Source of the DNA: CAXXHQ01 sp963665265
GTDB lineage: Bacteria; Planctomycetota; Planctomycetia; Pirellulales; Thermoguttaceae
NCBI GenBank assembly: GCA_963665265.2
Contig: OY762224.2
Location: forward strand, 372,001 to 436,000
Length of the DNA: 64,000 nucleotides
Reading direction: 5' to 3'
The notes beneath the pieces were generated by a model that made no database searches, was not told the DNA's origin, and saw nothing but the letters and a program-made list of their open reading frames with translations. The translations under genes were made by a program, and so were the position numbers. How positions within the stretch are numbered: position 1 is the first letter of the stretch; each line of letters opens with the position of its first letter. This document shows positions 18,182-27,789 of this stretch, piece by piece.

Positions 18182-19147
18182 TTATTCGCATTGCATATGC
18201 GTCAGCGTTTCGATTTCGTGCATTTGCTCGGGGCTGAGCGGGCCGAAACGCATGGCTCCGACGTTCTCTTCGACTTGAGCGACGCTCTTAAAACCGGGAA
18301 TCGGAATTGTCGCCGGACTGAGCGCCCAGAGCCACGCCAATGCCCCTTGGGCCGGCGTGCGTCCTTCGCTCGTCAAAATATCGCGGATCGCTTGCGTCTT
18401 TTTTAGTTGCTCGGCCTGCGTTCCTTCGCGTAAATTCCAACCGTTGCGCACGTCGGTCGCTTCAAATTTCGTGTCGGGCGTGAACTTGCCGGAAAGCAAC
18501 CCCTTGGCCAACGGACTGCGATTGACGCTGGCCAGATTATTCTTTTCGCAAAGGGCGAGAGTCTCCCGATTGCCGTCGAAAATGTTGAGCATTTGCTCGA
18601 TGGCCGTGCAATGCGGACTTTCGGCAAAGAGCGCCGCCTTGGCCGGCTCGTCCACGCTCCAGCCGATGAATCGGGTCTTTCCCTTCCGCACAAGCTCTTC
18701 GAAGACGGCCAGGACTTCCGGCGCCTTTTCGAGGTCGTATCGGGCAAGGTGGAAGAAGTAGATGTCGAGGCGATCGGTTTTCAAACGCCGAAGACTTGCT
18801 TCGCAACAGCGGCGGATGTAGTCCGGCTCGCCGCATTCGCCGAGGGCCTCGCCGGTCGCTTCGTCGAAGTCGTAACCTGCCTTCGAGGCGATCACGATTT
18901 GGTCGCGGCAATGGCCGAAGGCTTGAGCGATGAGCCGCTCGCTGTGTCCGGAGCCGTAGATGTCGGCGGTGTCGAAAAAGTTGACGCCAAGCTCGAAGGC
19001 GCGACGGAGCGCGCGGAGCGATTCTTCGTCGTTGACGCCGTCCCAGCCGACCGGCTTTCCGGCGCGCGATTGCGGCCCGCCGATCGACCAACAGCCCATT
19101 CCAAGGGCGCTCACTTCAATACCGCTTCGACCAAGTATGCGTTTCAT
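18182..19147 (-). CDS. Aldo/keto reductase
   Basis: A 321-residue NAD(P)H-dependent oxidoreductase of the AKR superfamily. The catalytic tetrad is complete: Asp59 and Tyr64 in FFDTADIYGSG, Lys89 in IASKAGYD and His133 in YFFHLARYD. The start is the ATG at 19147 (MKRILGRSGIEVSALGMGCW), the normal AKR N-terminus. The frame is open to 19588 without family similarity. It converges with the plus-strand small gene, 6 bp away. The physiological substrate is unknown. Confidence 0.92.
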   Translation of the reverse strand: MKRILGRSGIEVSALGMGCWSIGGPQSRAGKPVGWDGVNDEESLRALRRAFELGVNFFDTADIYGSGHSERLIAQAFGHCRDQIVIASKAGYDFDEATGEALGECGEPDYIRRCCEASLRRLKTDRLDIYFFHLARYDLEKAPEVLAVFEELVRKGKTRFIGWSVDEPAKAALFAESPHCTAIEQMLNIFDGNRETLALCEKNNLASVNRSPLAKGLLSGKFTPDTKFEATDVRNGWNLREGTQAEQLKKTQAIRDILTSEGRTPAQGALAWLWALSPATIPIPGFKSVAQVEENVGAMRFGPLSPEQMHEIETLTHMQCE

Positions 19148-19361
19148 CGTTAGAGACCGGAGGTATGGGGCAAGGGCGGAGAGACAGAAACGATTATACC
19201 GCAAACCACTACCCCAAGGAGGCGACCGTCTGCTGAATTGACGGAAACTCAAGAAAAATCGTATAATTCCAGACGAGCTGCGAATGATTTCCCAAAAACA
19301 TTTACGTCTATTTGCGTTCATTTGCGGTTTCAATTGCGACTCCTCATACCTGGCGGAACCT

Positions 19362-21536
19362 ATGAAACGCAATCGGTTAACACTAGCGGCGTTTATCAGC
19401 TTAACAGTTTGCAGCGCAGTCGTTTCGACGAACGCCGTCGGCGCGGATGAAAAAGCACCGGACGTCGTCGAGCGGCAAGGCCGACTCGTTCGCGTTCCGC
19501 TGCCGATCACCGGCCAAACGACTGACAGCGTGAAACGAGCGGCGCGCCGGGCGCTCGATCTTTTCGCGGCTAAAAAAATTCGCGGCACGTTGATACTGGA
19601 CTTTAGCGCGCCCGAGGAAGTTCAAGACGCGGGTCGGGGAAGCGATTTCGGCGCAGCCTACGCGCTGGCCCGTTTTCTGACGAGCGAGGAATTAAACGGC
19701 GTGACTACGGTCGCTTACGTTCCGCGTTCGCTGCAAGGGCATGCCGTTTTACCGGTCTTGGCCTGCGACGAGATCGTCATTGCGCCCGAGGCGTCGCTCG
19801 GCGCGGCCGGCGTTGACGAAAAAATGATCGCGGCGCCGGTTCGCGGCGCCTATGCCGAGATCGCGGCGAGGCGCCGCAAAGTTTCTGTCGCCGTTGCGAT
19901 CGGCTTGCTCGACTCCGAACAGGAAGTTCTTTCGGCCAAAACCGAGGCGGGAACGGAATACGTTCTCGCCAGCGACTTGCCGGAATTAAAAAAGAAGCGA
20001 ACCGTCGCGACGACCGAGAAATTCAAAACGGCGGGCGAGGTCGGCTCTATCTCCGGCGCCGAGGCCCGACGGCTTGGCTGGGTCGGATTTCTGGCTTCCA
20101 ACAAACGAGAATTGGCGACGGCGCTCGAATTGCCGCCGGCCGTTTTGGAGAACGACCCGACGGCCGACGGCCAGTGGAAGGCCGCGCGATTCAATTTGCA
20201 GGGAATAATTACGGCCGACAAGTCGAACCAGATTCAAAAATTAATCGACGAGCAGATTCGACGTCGGGGAATCAACTTTGTCTGTTTGGCGATCGATAGC
20301 CCCGGCGGATCATTGGCCGACAGCGTGAACTTGGCCAATTACTTGGCGTTTAATTTGGATCCGAATCGAGTGCGGACCGTCGCTTACATTGCACGAGAGG
20401 CGAGAAGCGACGCGGCGCTCGTCGCGTTGGCTTGCGATCAGATCGTGATGAAGCCTGGGGCGATTTTCGGCGGGGCTGGAGCGTCGAACTTTTCGCGAGA
20501 GACCGTCGCCGAAACGAAAACTTATTTGCGGTCGCGTCTGGCGCCGAACAAAGGTCGAACGTGGTCTCTGCCGGCGGCCGTGTTCGACTCGCGTTTGGAC
20601 GTGATGCGTTGCTCGCGAGGCGGCGAAACCCAGTTTTTCTGCGAAGAAGAACTAAAAGAGCAAAAGGAGCCCGACAAGTGGAAAAAGGGCGTGCGAGTGA
20701 CGACGCCCGGCGACGAATGGTCGGTTGAAGGGGGCAATGCGGAGGAGTATTTGATCGCCAATCGCACAGTGAACGACTTCGCCGAGTTCCGCAACTACTA
20801 CGGACTGAGCGACGATCCGACTTTGGTTGAGCCGGGTTGGGCCGACGTGCTGATTCAAGCGCTCGCTTCGGACGGCGTGGCCGTGCTGCTTTTAATCATC
20901 GGCGGGGCGGCATTGTACGTCGAATTGCACGCGCCGGGCACGGGAATCGGCGGATTCACTGCGGCCATCTGCTTCGCGCTCTTCTTCTGGAGTCGCTACT
21001 TGGGCGGAACCGCCGGCTGGCTCGAAGGAATGCTCTTCCTGACCGGAGTGGCGTTTCTCTTGCTGGAAATTTTCGTCATTCCGGGCTTCGGAATCTTCGG
21101 CATCGGCGGCGGCGCGCTCATTATCGCGTCGCTGGTCCTCGCCAGTCAAACATCGTTGATACCGCACAACTCGTATCAACTTTCGCAATTGCGACATTCG
21201 CTGTTGATCGTCTTCGGAGCGGCTGTCGGTCTAGGCGTCGTGCTGTCGATCTTACGGCATTGGCTACCAAAGGCTCCGTTGATGAACGGAATGGTTTTGC
21301 AGCCGCCCGAAGCCCATGAGGCCGAGGTGATTCACGAACGGGAACTGCTCGTCGATCTGCGAGATCTAGTGGGCGAACATGGCATAACGACCACGATGCT
21401 GATGCCCGGCGGTAAAGCGAGGTTCGGCGATTCGATCATCGACGTGATCGCCGACGGCGACGCGATCGAACGAGGCAGAATGATTGAGGCCGTCGAAGTC
21501 CGCGGCAACCGCGTATTGGTGCGGGAGGTTGAGTAA
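19362..21536 (+). CDS. NfeD-family membrane-bound ClpP-class serine protease
   Basis: A 724-residue protein with a signal peptide (MKRNRLTLAAFISLTVCSAV), two tandem ClpP/crotonase-like domains (about 40-240 and 265-470), four or five membrane helices (about 500-650) and a C-terminal OB-fold NfeD domain. The second ClpP-like domain has the AIDSPGG motif and a serine in REARSDAALVALACD, at the nucleophile position of NfeD1b proteases. The first domain looks degenerate. The family cleaves membrane proteins or assists membrane quality control, often with a stomatin partner, but no stomatin gene lies here. The ATG at 19362 has GGCGGAACC upstream; the frame is open to 19284. Confidence 0.85.
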   Translation: MKRNRLTLAAFISLTVCSAVVSTNAVGADEKAPDVVERQGRLVRVPLPITGQTTDSVKRAARRALDLFAAKKIRGTLILDFSAPEEVQDAGRGSDFGAAYALARFLTSEELNGVTTVAYVPRSLQGHAVLPVLACDEIVIAPEASLGAAGVDEKMIAAPVRGAYAEIAARRRKVSVAVAIGLLDSEQEVLSAKTEAGTEYVLASDLPELKKKRTVATTEKFKTAGEVGSISGAEARRLGWVGFLASNKRELATALELPPAVLENDPTADGQWKAARFNLQGIITADKSNQIQKLIDEQIRRRGINFVCLAIDSPGGSLADSVNLANYLAFNLDPNRVRTVAYIAREARSDAALVALACDQIVMKPGAIFGGAGASNFSRETVAETKTYLRSRLAPNKGRTWSLPAAVFDSRLDVMRCSRGGETQFFCEEELKEQKEPDKWKKGVRVTTPGDEWSVEGGNAEEYLIANRTVNDFAEFRNYYGLSDDPTLVEPGWADVLIQALASDGVAVLLLIIGGAALYVELHAPGTGIGGFTAAICFALFFWSRYLGGTAGWLEGMLFLTGVAFLLLEIFVIPGFGIFGIGGGALIIASLVLASQTSLIPHNSYQLSQLRHSLLIVFGAAVGLGVVLSILRHWLPKAPLMNGMVLQPPEAHEAEVIHERELLVDLRDLVGEHGITTTMLMPGGKARFGDSIIDVIADGDAIERGRMIEAVEVRGNRVLVREVE

Positions 21537-21554
21537 GCCGCGAGGCGACTGCTA

Positions 21555-22520
21555 TCACCTTCTAATTTTTTGCGAGAATGCGGGATCGTCGCGATAGAGA
21601 TAGGCTTGGTAGTTGACCTGCGCGCGGCGGCGAGTCTCCTCGAACGTTCCTTTCGATTCGATCAGCCCCAAGTCGTAGGCCAAGCGGTCGGCGTATCCCG
21701 GCAAAAGAACTCGATAATCGTAGGGTACGTAGTTCGGCTTCAGGTCGTTGATATGCCGTCGGATATTCGTTGTGCAGTTGTTCGTCAGCGTATTGTAGAA
21801 CTCCGGCTCGCGAGAAAGCTTGTTCATCCGTCTGAGCATATCCTCGAACATGTCGCGTGCTTGTTTTGACGTGGCCGTACTGCGATAGACGAAGACTTGG
21901 CAATTATATGTATTGGCGTATTTCGTGATCACGTCGCGTTCGTCGACCGCCACATACATCAACTCGTATTGATTGGCGAAGCCTTTGACCGGGCCGTACT
22001 TCTCGCCTTTTTCGCGGCGAATTTCCACGGAGATGACGACGTAGTCTTTGTCCTCGAAGCCGAAGCTGAGCATCGTGTGTGCGACGCCCGGCAATTCATT
22101 GAACGGGGAGACGATGAAATCGACCGACGTGAGCCGGCGTAAGTCGTAGGCCTTGTCATAATAGTCCAGAGCGTAGTCGTCGATTGTGCGATAGCGAGCG
22201 TTGCGGACGTTATGGATCGTCGCCCAATCGTTATGGATTTCAGCCGTCGGCGTCCGCGACATATCTGGCGACCACTCGCGATCGTTCGACGGGCGGAGGG
22301 CTTTAAATAGGTCTTCGTTCGGCTTCAACGACGGGTAAAGCTCCGGCCGCAAGATGCCGGTCTCTTTCTCTTGCGCGATTTTATCGGAAACTTGAAGCGA
22401 GGTGAGGCGATAATCGGTTTGATTCGTTTTGCAGCCGATGAACGACGCGACGACGGCGGTAACGAGCGCGGCGGCGCACGTCGTTTGAATCGCAAGTCGG
22501 CGTTGGCGAGGCGAATCCAT
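21555..22520 (-). CDS. DUF4105 (Lnb N-terminal-like) lipoprotein
   Basis: A protein of about 321 residues with an N-terminal signal ending in VVASFIGC, a plausible but atypical lipobox. The DUF4105 domain follows, with the conserved blocks WATIHNVRNARYRT, HTMLSFGFEDKDYVVISVEIRREKGE and YNTLTNNCTTNIRRHIN. In Bacteroidetes the related domain is the N-terminus of the lipoprotein-maturation acyltransferase Lnb; the Cys in NNCT and the His are candidate active-site residues. Two starts are possible (22520 or 22556), neither with a strong ribosome site. The role here is unproven. Confidence 0.75.
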   Translation of the reverse strand: MDSPRQRRLAIQTTCAAALVTAVVASFIGCKTNQTDYRLTSLQVSDKIAQEKETGILRPELYPSLKPNEDLFKALRPSNDREWSPDMSRTPTAEIHNDWATIHNVRNARYRTIDDYALDYYDKAYDLRRLTSVDFIVSPFNELPGVAHTMLSFGFEDKDYVVISVEIRREKGEKYGPVKGFANQYELMYVAVDERDVITKYANTYNCQVFVYRSTATSKQARDMFEDMLRRMNKLSREPEFYNTLTNNCTTNIRRHINDLKPNYVPYDYRVLLPGYADRLAYDLGLIESKGTFEETRRRAQVNYQAYLYRDDPAFSQKIRR

Positions 22521-22681
22521 TCGTCGCACTTTTTTTCGGTAAAAATTTGCGCGCATTTTTTGCGCACGGCCGGGAAAAATGGCGCGAATATGTACCTAAA
22601 ATCGCGGTTTGACGCAAGAGAAGCTAGCTAGGCGAGCTGAATTTGCAAAAAACCGGCGATTTACTTCAAATGCGACGAAAT

Positions 22682-23863
22682 TTATCGCAACTGGTCGGTC
22701 GGGGGGATTTGGTCGAACTTCCGTTTCGCTCCTTTATTTAAGAGTTGCAGGTCGGCGAAGTCGAGGACGGTTTCCCAATCGGGGGCGTACATACCATGCT
22801 TTCCGGGGCGAAAATCGACGCCCAAGCGGTCCGTGACGCCGAGAAATTCATAGACCGGTTTAGCGTGCAAATAGGACTGCGCGGCGGCGTTGGCCTGGCA
22901 ATACTGGTCGTCGAGTCCGTTAATGACGATGAACGCCCGAGGGGCGGCCAGCGCAAGGAGCCAATGTTGATCGCAGGGGAGCTTGTCGGTCAGGCCGGTG
23001 AACTCGGTGAATCGCGGTCCGAACCAGAAGGTGTTTTGCGCGTTTAGTTCGTCGACGCCTTGTTTTCCGCCGCGTCCTTTTCCGCAGAAGCGGAAGGAGC
23101 AACCGCCGCCGACGGCGGCCGTCATCGCGACTCGATCGTCGAAGGCGCCGACGAGCAACGCGGCCTGGGCGAGCCGAGAAAGGCCGACGACGACGATTTT
23201 CGATTTATCGAAGAGCGGGTTCGACTCGACGTAATCGATAGCGCGTGAAGTTCCCCAAGCCCAAGCGGAGATGTCGCGCCAATCGTAATCGGGATAGGCT
23301 TGGAAGAAGGGGCTTTTACGATAGTTCGCGTTATCGGCGGCGAGCTGCTGGTAGTTGATCGTGACGAGTGCGTATCCGCGGCGCAAGGCGGGGCCGTATT
23401 CCCAGGCCGATTTTTCGCCGCCCATGAAGGAGAGGTGAACGATCGTCGGAAACGGCGCTTTTATCGTCTCGGTTTCTTGCGGCGTGAAGACAGAAACGTC
23501 GAAGCCGAGCTTTTCCTCCGGTCCGAAGGAGAGATGAACCGCGCGGTATCGGGTTTTGCTCCCGTCCAAATCTTTTGCGGAGGTCTCTTGGCCTTTCACA
23601 TTGCCGGGGGCGGGGGGCATGTGACCGTATTCATATTCTTCGAGGATCGCTTTCATTTCCTCGCGGCGTAGGCGCCATTGTTCCGGGGTCGCCACTTTAC
23701 GGCCGTCGGCGAACGTCAGCGGATCGGGCATTTCCTTCTGGGTCAGCAAATCCTTGGCCGGCGGCATCGCCGGTTTCGCCTTCGGGGCCTCGTCGGCGAA
23801 AATCGTCGGCGAGCAGAGCGAAACGATAAGCGCGAACGCGAGAATGCATCTAGGTGAAACCAT
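22682..23863 (-). CDS. Secreted alpha/beta hydrolase, CE15-like esterase
   Basis: A 393-residue exported protein with a signal peptide ending near TIFADEA. It resembles family CE15 glucuronoyl esterases and related acetyl-esterases: YGHMPPAPG near residue 80, a nucleophile region VVVGLSRLAQAALLVGAFDDR (Ser in GLSRL) and a C-terminal PGKHGMYAPDW that can supply the catalytic His. Classical CE15 enzymes have GCSRxGK at the nucleophile. Here Cys and the conserved Gly-Lys are replaced, so ester specificity may differ. It stands alone. The AT-rich gap to the DUF4105 gene contains nothing obvious. Confidence 0.78.
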   Translation of the reverse strand: MVSPRCILAFALIVSLCSPTIFADEAPKAKPAMPPAKDLLTQKEMPDPLTFADGRKVATPEQWRLRREEMKAILEEYEYGHMPPAPGNVKGQETSAKDLDGSKTRYRAVHLSFGPEEKLGFDVSVFTPQETETIKAPFPTIVHLSFMGGEKSAWEYGPALRRGYALVTINYQQLAADNANYRKSPFFQAYPDYDWRDISAWAWGTSRAIDYVESNPLFDKSKIVVVGLSRLAQAALLVGAFDDRVAMTAAVGGGCSFRFCGKGRGGKQGVDELNAQNTFWFGPRFTEFTGLTDKLPCDQHWLLALAAPRAFIVINGLDDQYCQANAAAQSYLHAKPVYEFLGVTDRLGVDFRPGKHGMYAPDWETVLDFADLQLLNKGAKRKFDQIPPTDQLR

Positions 23864-24056
23864 AATTCCGCTCCAAATTCAAAAAAGTCGCGTGAGTTCG
23901 AAAACGACATTGTAGTCGAGGCAAAAACGACTCGGCAAGCGTTTGTTCTTTCGGTTTTCAGTTGTTTAAGCCGCGACGGCGCTTGATTGGCGTCCGACGG
24001 GCCGCGATACTGACGGTAAGCGCCTTCCCCCGGTTACAACGAAAGCAGGTTTCGCC

Positions 24057-24506
24057 ATGCTCCGCGTAGAAGAAGCGACCTTGGCCGACGTTCCGCAACT
24101 GAACGAGTTATTAACGATTCTATTCACCCAAGAGGCCGACTTTCGACCGGACGACGCAAAGCAGACGGTCGGTCTGAGGGCGATTCTTGAGGATCCCTCG
24201 AGGGGGAAAATTCTTGTTATGCGCGACGGCGACGAGGTCGTCGGCATGGTCAATCTTTTATTTACGGTGAGCACGGCCCGAGGCGGTCGGGCGGCGCTGC
24301 TTGAAGACATGATTGTAAGGCCGACGCGGCGCGGGGCGGGAGCGGGCTCGGCGCTACTCGACGCGGCCGTGGCCGAGGCGAAAAAGTGCGGCTGCCTGCG
24401 AATCACGCTCTTGACCGACAAGACGAACGAAGACGCAATGCGGTTCTACGCTCGTCGCGGTTTTGCGCCGTCGGCGATGGTCCCGTTACGATTGGGCTTG
24501 GAATGA
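24057..24506 (+). CDS. GNAT-family N-acetyltransferase
   Basis: A 149-residue acetyl-CoA-dependent acyltransferase. The GNAT acetyl-CoA-binding motif is seen as LLEDMIVRPTRRGAGAGSALLD (R/Q-x-x-G-x-G/A pattern), followed by NEDAMRFYARRGFAP near the C-terminus. AGCAGG precedes the ATG. The substrate is unknown. Confidence 0.9.
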   Translation: MLRVEEATLADVPQLNELLTILFTQEADFRPDDAKQTVGLRAILEDPSRGKILVMRDGDEVVGMVNLLFTVSTARGGRAALLEDMIVRPTRRGAGAGSALLDAAVAEAKKCGCLRITLLTDKTNEDAMRFYARRGFAPSAMVPLRLGLE

Positions 24507-24800
24507 CCAATGGGGGCGGGCATTTCTTTTTTGAAAAATTTCCTTTCTCGAGGTTAACGTTACGATTTTTGCGTGAAGAAAATAATCGCGCGGCGTAACA
24601 GGGGCGAGTTTACGTTTTGCCGCGATTTTTCTCGAAACGAGCCGTGTTTCCCGAGGGAAACGAGAGTATTTGCTCGTCGCCCAGGGAGAATATGGGCGCA
24701 TACGTCCTCGCGCGCGTCGTAAGAACCGTCGTCACAAGCGGTTCGGGCGATGAGTTTTTTGGCTAGGAGTAGTTTCTCGACGATACGAGTACGGAAGCGG

Positions 24801-25095
24801 CGGCGCAAGTCGTTGGTTGAGCGTGCGTTACGAAGGCGAATCGGCAAGATTTTGGGAAAAGCGTATTTCATGTTTTTATGCGTTCGTGAATCGTAAGGGA
24901 TTTGAGGGACAACGTTTGCGGACGCGCTCCCCTGCGGGTCGCGGCTAAACATCGACCGAGAGGAAAGGAGTTAGGGCGACGGTACGCACGTTTTTCACCA
25001 AGTACAGGTCAGTCGAATTGTCAAAGAACGCGTCGCATTTCTGCGCGACGATTCAGAGGAGCATAGTAGAGGAACGCGCGGCACAAATTCAAGGA
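24801..25095. repeat. Repeat R, copy 1
   Basis: Two blocks, 24801-24906 (106 bases) and 24963-25095 (133 bases), recur at 26864-26969 and 27026-27158 with the same lengths and only a few substitutions. The 56 bases between the blocks differ. The second block carries a small hairpin (CGTCGC / GCGACG). No credible reading frame spans the copies. It lies upstream of paralog A, although the other copies lie downstream of their genes. Confidence 0.85.
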
Positions 25096-25184
25096 AAAAA
25101 TGAGGTGAGGCAAAGTCCGATTAGTATGGGGCCGTCAGGCACGGAGCGTCGGACGCGCAAAGCTTACAGGCGAGACACTTGAAT

Positions 25185-25213
25185 TTGCGATCTTGGGGGT
25201 TTTGCGGTAGAAT
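25185..25213 (+). promoter_or_regulatory. Candidate sigma-70-type promoter of paralog A
   Basis: TTGCGA, a 17-base spacer and TAGAAT occur 45 bp upstream of the ATG at 25259. The spacer, the -10 box and the leader down to the start codon recur almost unchanged before paralog B (28721-28749), which supports a functional promoter and leader. Confidence 0.6.
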
Positions 25214-25258
25214 CGGTCACACGACGAAAACACCTCTCCTTTCTGAACCGGGCACATC

Positions 25259-26857
25259 ATGCAATTGACTTCTCTACTTTGCAGCGCGATTCTTGCGACG
25301 ACTTTCTGCGCCGATCCGGCGGAACGGCCGAGGCCGAAGATCACGATTTCCAAAGAGACGACCTACATAACGGAGCCAATCGGCGAAGACGGCTACGTCG
25401 ATTATCAAGCGGCCTTAAACGCTCGGCTGGGCAAAGGAGTCACGCCGGAGAATAACGCCGCCGTATTGCTTCTAAAAGCATTCGGTACGAAAGTCATAGA
25501 CGAGCCGATCCGGAAAAAGACGCTGGAGCTAATGGGCGCCAAGGATTTGACCGAAGAAGGCGACGGTTTCGTTACGCTTGAAGATTTCATGCAAAAGAAC
25601 CATCCCGGCGAGGATTTGAAGGGGGATGAAGTCGGCGAAAACGCCGTGGACAAGATTGACTCGCAAGAGGAAGAGGCATTATCACGTCCTTGGTCGAAAG
25701 ATGAATTCCCCCGATTGACCGAATGGCTCCGGGCGAACGAAGCCGCATTAAAAACAATTGAAGAGGCGTCGAAAAGGGAGCGTTTTTTCATTCCGGCCGT
25801 TTCCGTGAAACAAGTTGGGCTGACAGGATGCGTGAATGTCGGACTCATGGAGATTCGCCAAGCGCTTAGGGCGCTGCGGATGCGAGCGATGAATTTTGCG
25901 CAGTCGAACCGCATCGAAGAAGCGTGGGGCGACGCCTTGATCATTTACCGAATAGCGAAACTTCAAAGCCAAGCGCCGTATATGACCGGAGCGCTCATGG
26001 CGACCGCATACTCGGGAATCGCGTATGACGGGATGAACCGTCTAGCCCTCGCGGAAAAACTAAGTCCGGAACAAGCAAAGCGTTATCTCACCGAAGTTGA
26101 TCGAATTCCGATCAAGATTTCGCTTCCTGAGGTTTTTGATTTTAGCGAGCGCATCTACGTACTGGACTCAATAAGGCAAGAAGCGGTTTATGGGCGAAAA
26201 GAACTGAGTCCGGAGATGGAATTGTGGATTGGCTTGGTTGGCAGCAAAGATAGATTCCTAGCGGTTAAGAATCTCCTCGATAACGCGGAGATCGACTGGA
26301 GCGAAGTACTTCATATCGTCAACGTTACGTTCGACGCCGCAGTCAAGGCAAACGCGCTTGAGACCTATCAAGAAAAAAAAGCCGCCGTGAAGATATTTTC
26401 TCAATCGCTCGCTCAACAAGGCAAGACGGCATATGAAAGAATAGCATCGAGAGATTTTGATCCAAAAACCGCAACGTCTCAAGATTGCGCAGCGATATAC
26501 GCCTCAATTCAGACGGAGAGTGCGTTCAAGACCCTAAGCTCCGCAATTACCGTCGTTCCGGTACGGCTGGAAACGAATAAATCCATCACGAGTTTTTCTC
26601 TCGCTCTTGCCGGCTATCACGCCGAGCATGGAGCGTATCCGAAGGAATTAGGCGCATTAGCTCCGGAGTATTTTTCGGAGTTGCCGAAAGATTCGTTTTC
26701 GGGCGGCGATTTCATTTACCGAGCGGAAGGGACCGGATACGTGTTGTATAGCGTCGGGCCGAACGGCAAAGACGACGGCGGCCGGAATTTCAGTGACACG
26801 ACCTCGGAAAACCCCATTCCCGAAGACGCCGACGACATCGCAATTCGAAAGAAATAA
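25259..26857 (+). CDS. Exported protein, paralog A, with GspG-like C-terminal block
   Basis: A 532-residue protein of no recognised family, with a hydrophobic export signal (MQLTSLLCSAILATTFCADP). Residues 1-120 differ from the paralog at 28795 in only five positions, and the last 87 residues in only four. The roughly 320 residues between are clearly related but strongly diverged. The C-terminal block (FSLALAGYHAEHGAYPKELG...PEYFSELPKD...YSVGPNGKDDGG) resembles the C-terminus of type II secretion major pseudopilins and occurs in many planctomycete proteins. The middle looks helical. Function unknown. It has a promoter at 25185 and is followed 6 bp after its stop by repeat R. Confidence 0.75.
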   Translation: MQLTSLLCSAILATTFCADPAERPRPKITISKETTYITEPIGEDGYVDYQAALNARLGKGVTPENNAAVLLLKAFGTKVIDEPIRKKTLELMGAKDLTEEGDGFVTLEDFMQKNHPGEDLKGDEVGENAVDKIDSQEEEALSRPWSKDEFPRLTEWLRANEAALKTIEEASKRERFFIPAVSVKQVGLTGCVNVGLMEIRQALRALRMRAMNFAQSNRIEEAWGDALIIYRIAKLQSQAPYMTGALMATAYSGIAYDGMNRLALAEKLSPEQAKRYLTEVDRIPIKISLPEVFDFSERIYVLDSIRQEAVYGRKELSPEMELWIGLVGSKDRFLAVKNLLDNAEIDWSEVLHIVNVTFDAAVKANALETYQEKKAAVKIFSQSLAQQGKTAYERIASRDFDPKTATSQDCAAIYASIQTESAFKTLSSAITVVPVRLETNKSITSFSLALAGYHAEHGAYPKELGALAPEYFSELPKDSFSGGDFIYRAEGTGYVLYSVGPNGKDDGGRNFSDTTSENPIPEDADDIAIRKK

Positions 26858-26863
26858 CTGCGG

Positions 26864-27158
26864 CGGCGCAAGTCGTTGGTTGTGCGTGCGTTACGAAGGC
26901 TAATCGGCAAGATTTCGGGGAAAGCGTATTTCATGTTTTTATGCGTTCGTGAATCGTAAGGGATTTGAGAGCAATAAGTTTGGGTTATCGGAACGCCACG
27001 GAGGGCGTTCCCTACAAGTCGATGCGAAAGGAGTTACGGCGACGGTACGCACGTTTTTCACCAAGTACAGGTCAGTCGAATTGTCAAAGAACGCGTCGCA
27101 TTTCTGCGCGACGATTCAGAGGAGCATAGTAGAGGAACGAGCGGCACAAATGCAAGGA
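26864..27158. repeat. Repeat R, copy 2
   Basis: The 106- and 133-base blocks of repeat R lie at 26864-26969 and 27026-27158, starting 6 bp after the stop codon of paralog A. The non-shared insert between the blocks carries the palindrome GGAACGCC / GGCGTTCC followed by CCTACA. Confidence 0.85.
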
Positions 27159-27789
27159 TAAAAAGCGAAGCAAAGCGGGCGAAGGGAATTGGACGTAGGG
27201 GAACGGAAAAACTGCGGTGCAAAGCATGAATCGATTGGGCGGCACGTTTTGGTTTATTTCGAGAGCCAGGGATTCGCTCTAGCCTAGGTAAAGAACCGGC
27301 CTTTGACATTGGGAAAAAAGACGACCGGCTGCGGTGGCATAGTAGCCCGCATGCCTGATCGAAGAGACCTATCTTCTTGCTTCGTCACCCCTTACGGAAA
27401 TGCGCACTTTTTGGATGTAAATTAGGCTTTTTTTACAAAATTCGCCATAAAAATGGCGAACCGAATGATAAAGCAAAGCTTCGGCTATTTGATATTCAAA
27501 ATCCATTGTATGTTCTTAGCTAAGAGAGTAGGATAACTCCATGTGAGCGACTTATATTCTTTCAAGTGAGGCAGCGTTTTTTGCGACACAGACTTTTTGC
27601 GGCGCTTAGCATATTTTGTGATATTAATGCTTCCTTCAGTCTAAAGTCTGTTTCCCGCAAAACTTCTTCAAATGCGCTTCATTATCAGGTTCAATAACTT
27701 GGGCGCTATTTGCTTCTTGTTCCGCCTCCGCCCTCCAACGCATTTATGTTTCATTGTGCGAACATTCGAACAGACAGAAAGAATGAAAA
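27159..27789. other. AT-rich intergenic region upstream of the small PEP-CTERM gene
   Basis: No gene is seen. Composition shifts to AT-rich from about 27400 to 27790, unlike the flanking GC-rich genes. This segment separates the two paralogs and may be an insertion or an anciently different piece of DNA. The promoter of the PEP-CTERM gene should lie in it. Confidence 0.5.

Noticed and set aside
24560..24952. 130-codon minus-strand frame partly repeated at 26716-26934
   Set aside because: The shared part is only repeat R read backwards. The frames diverge at once outside the repeat and have no ribosome site or domain.
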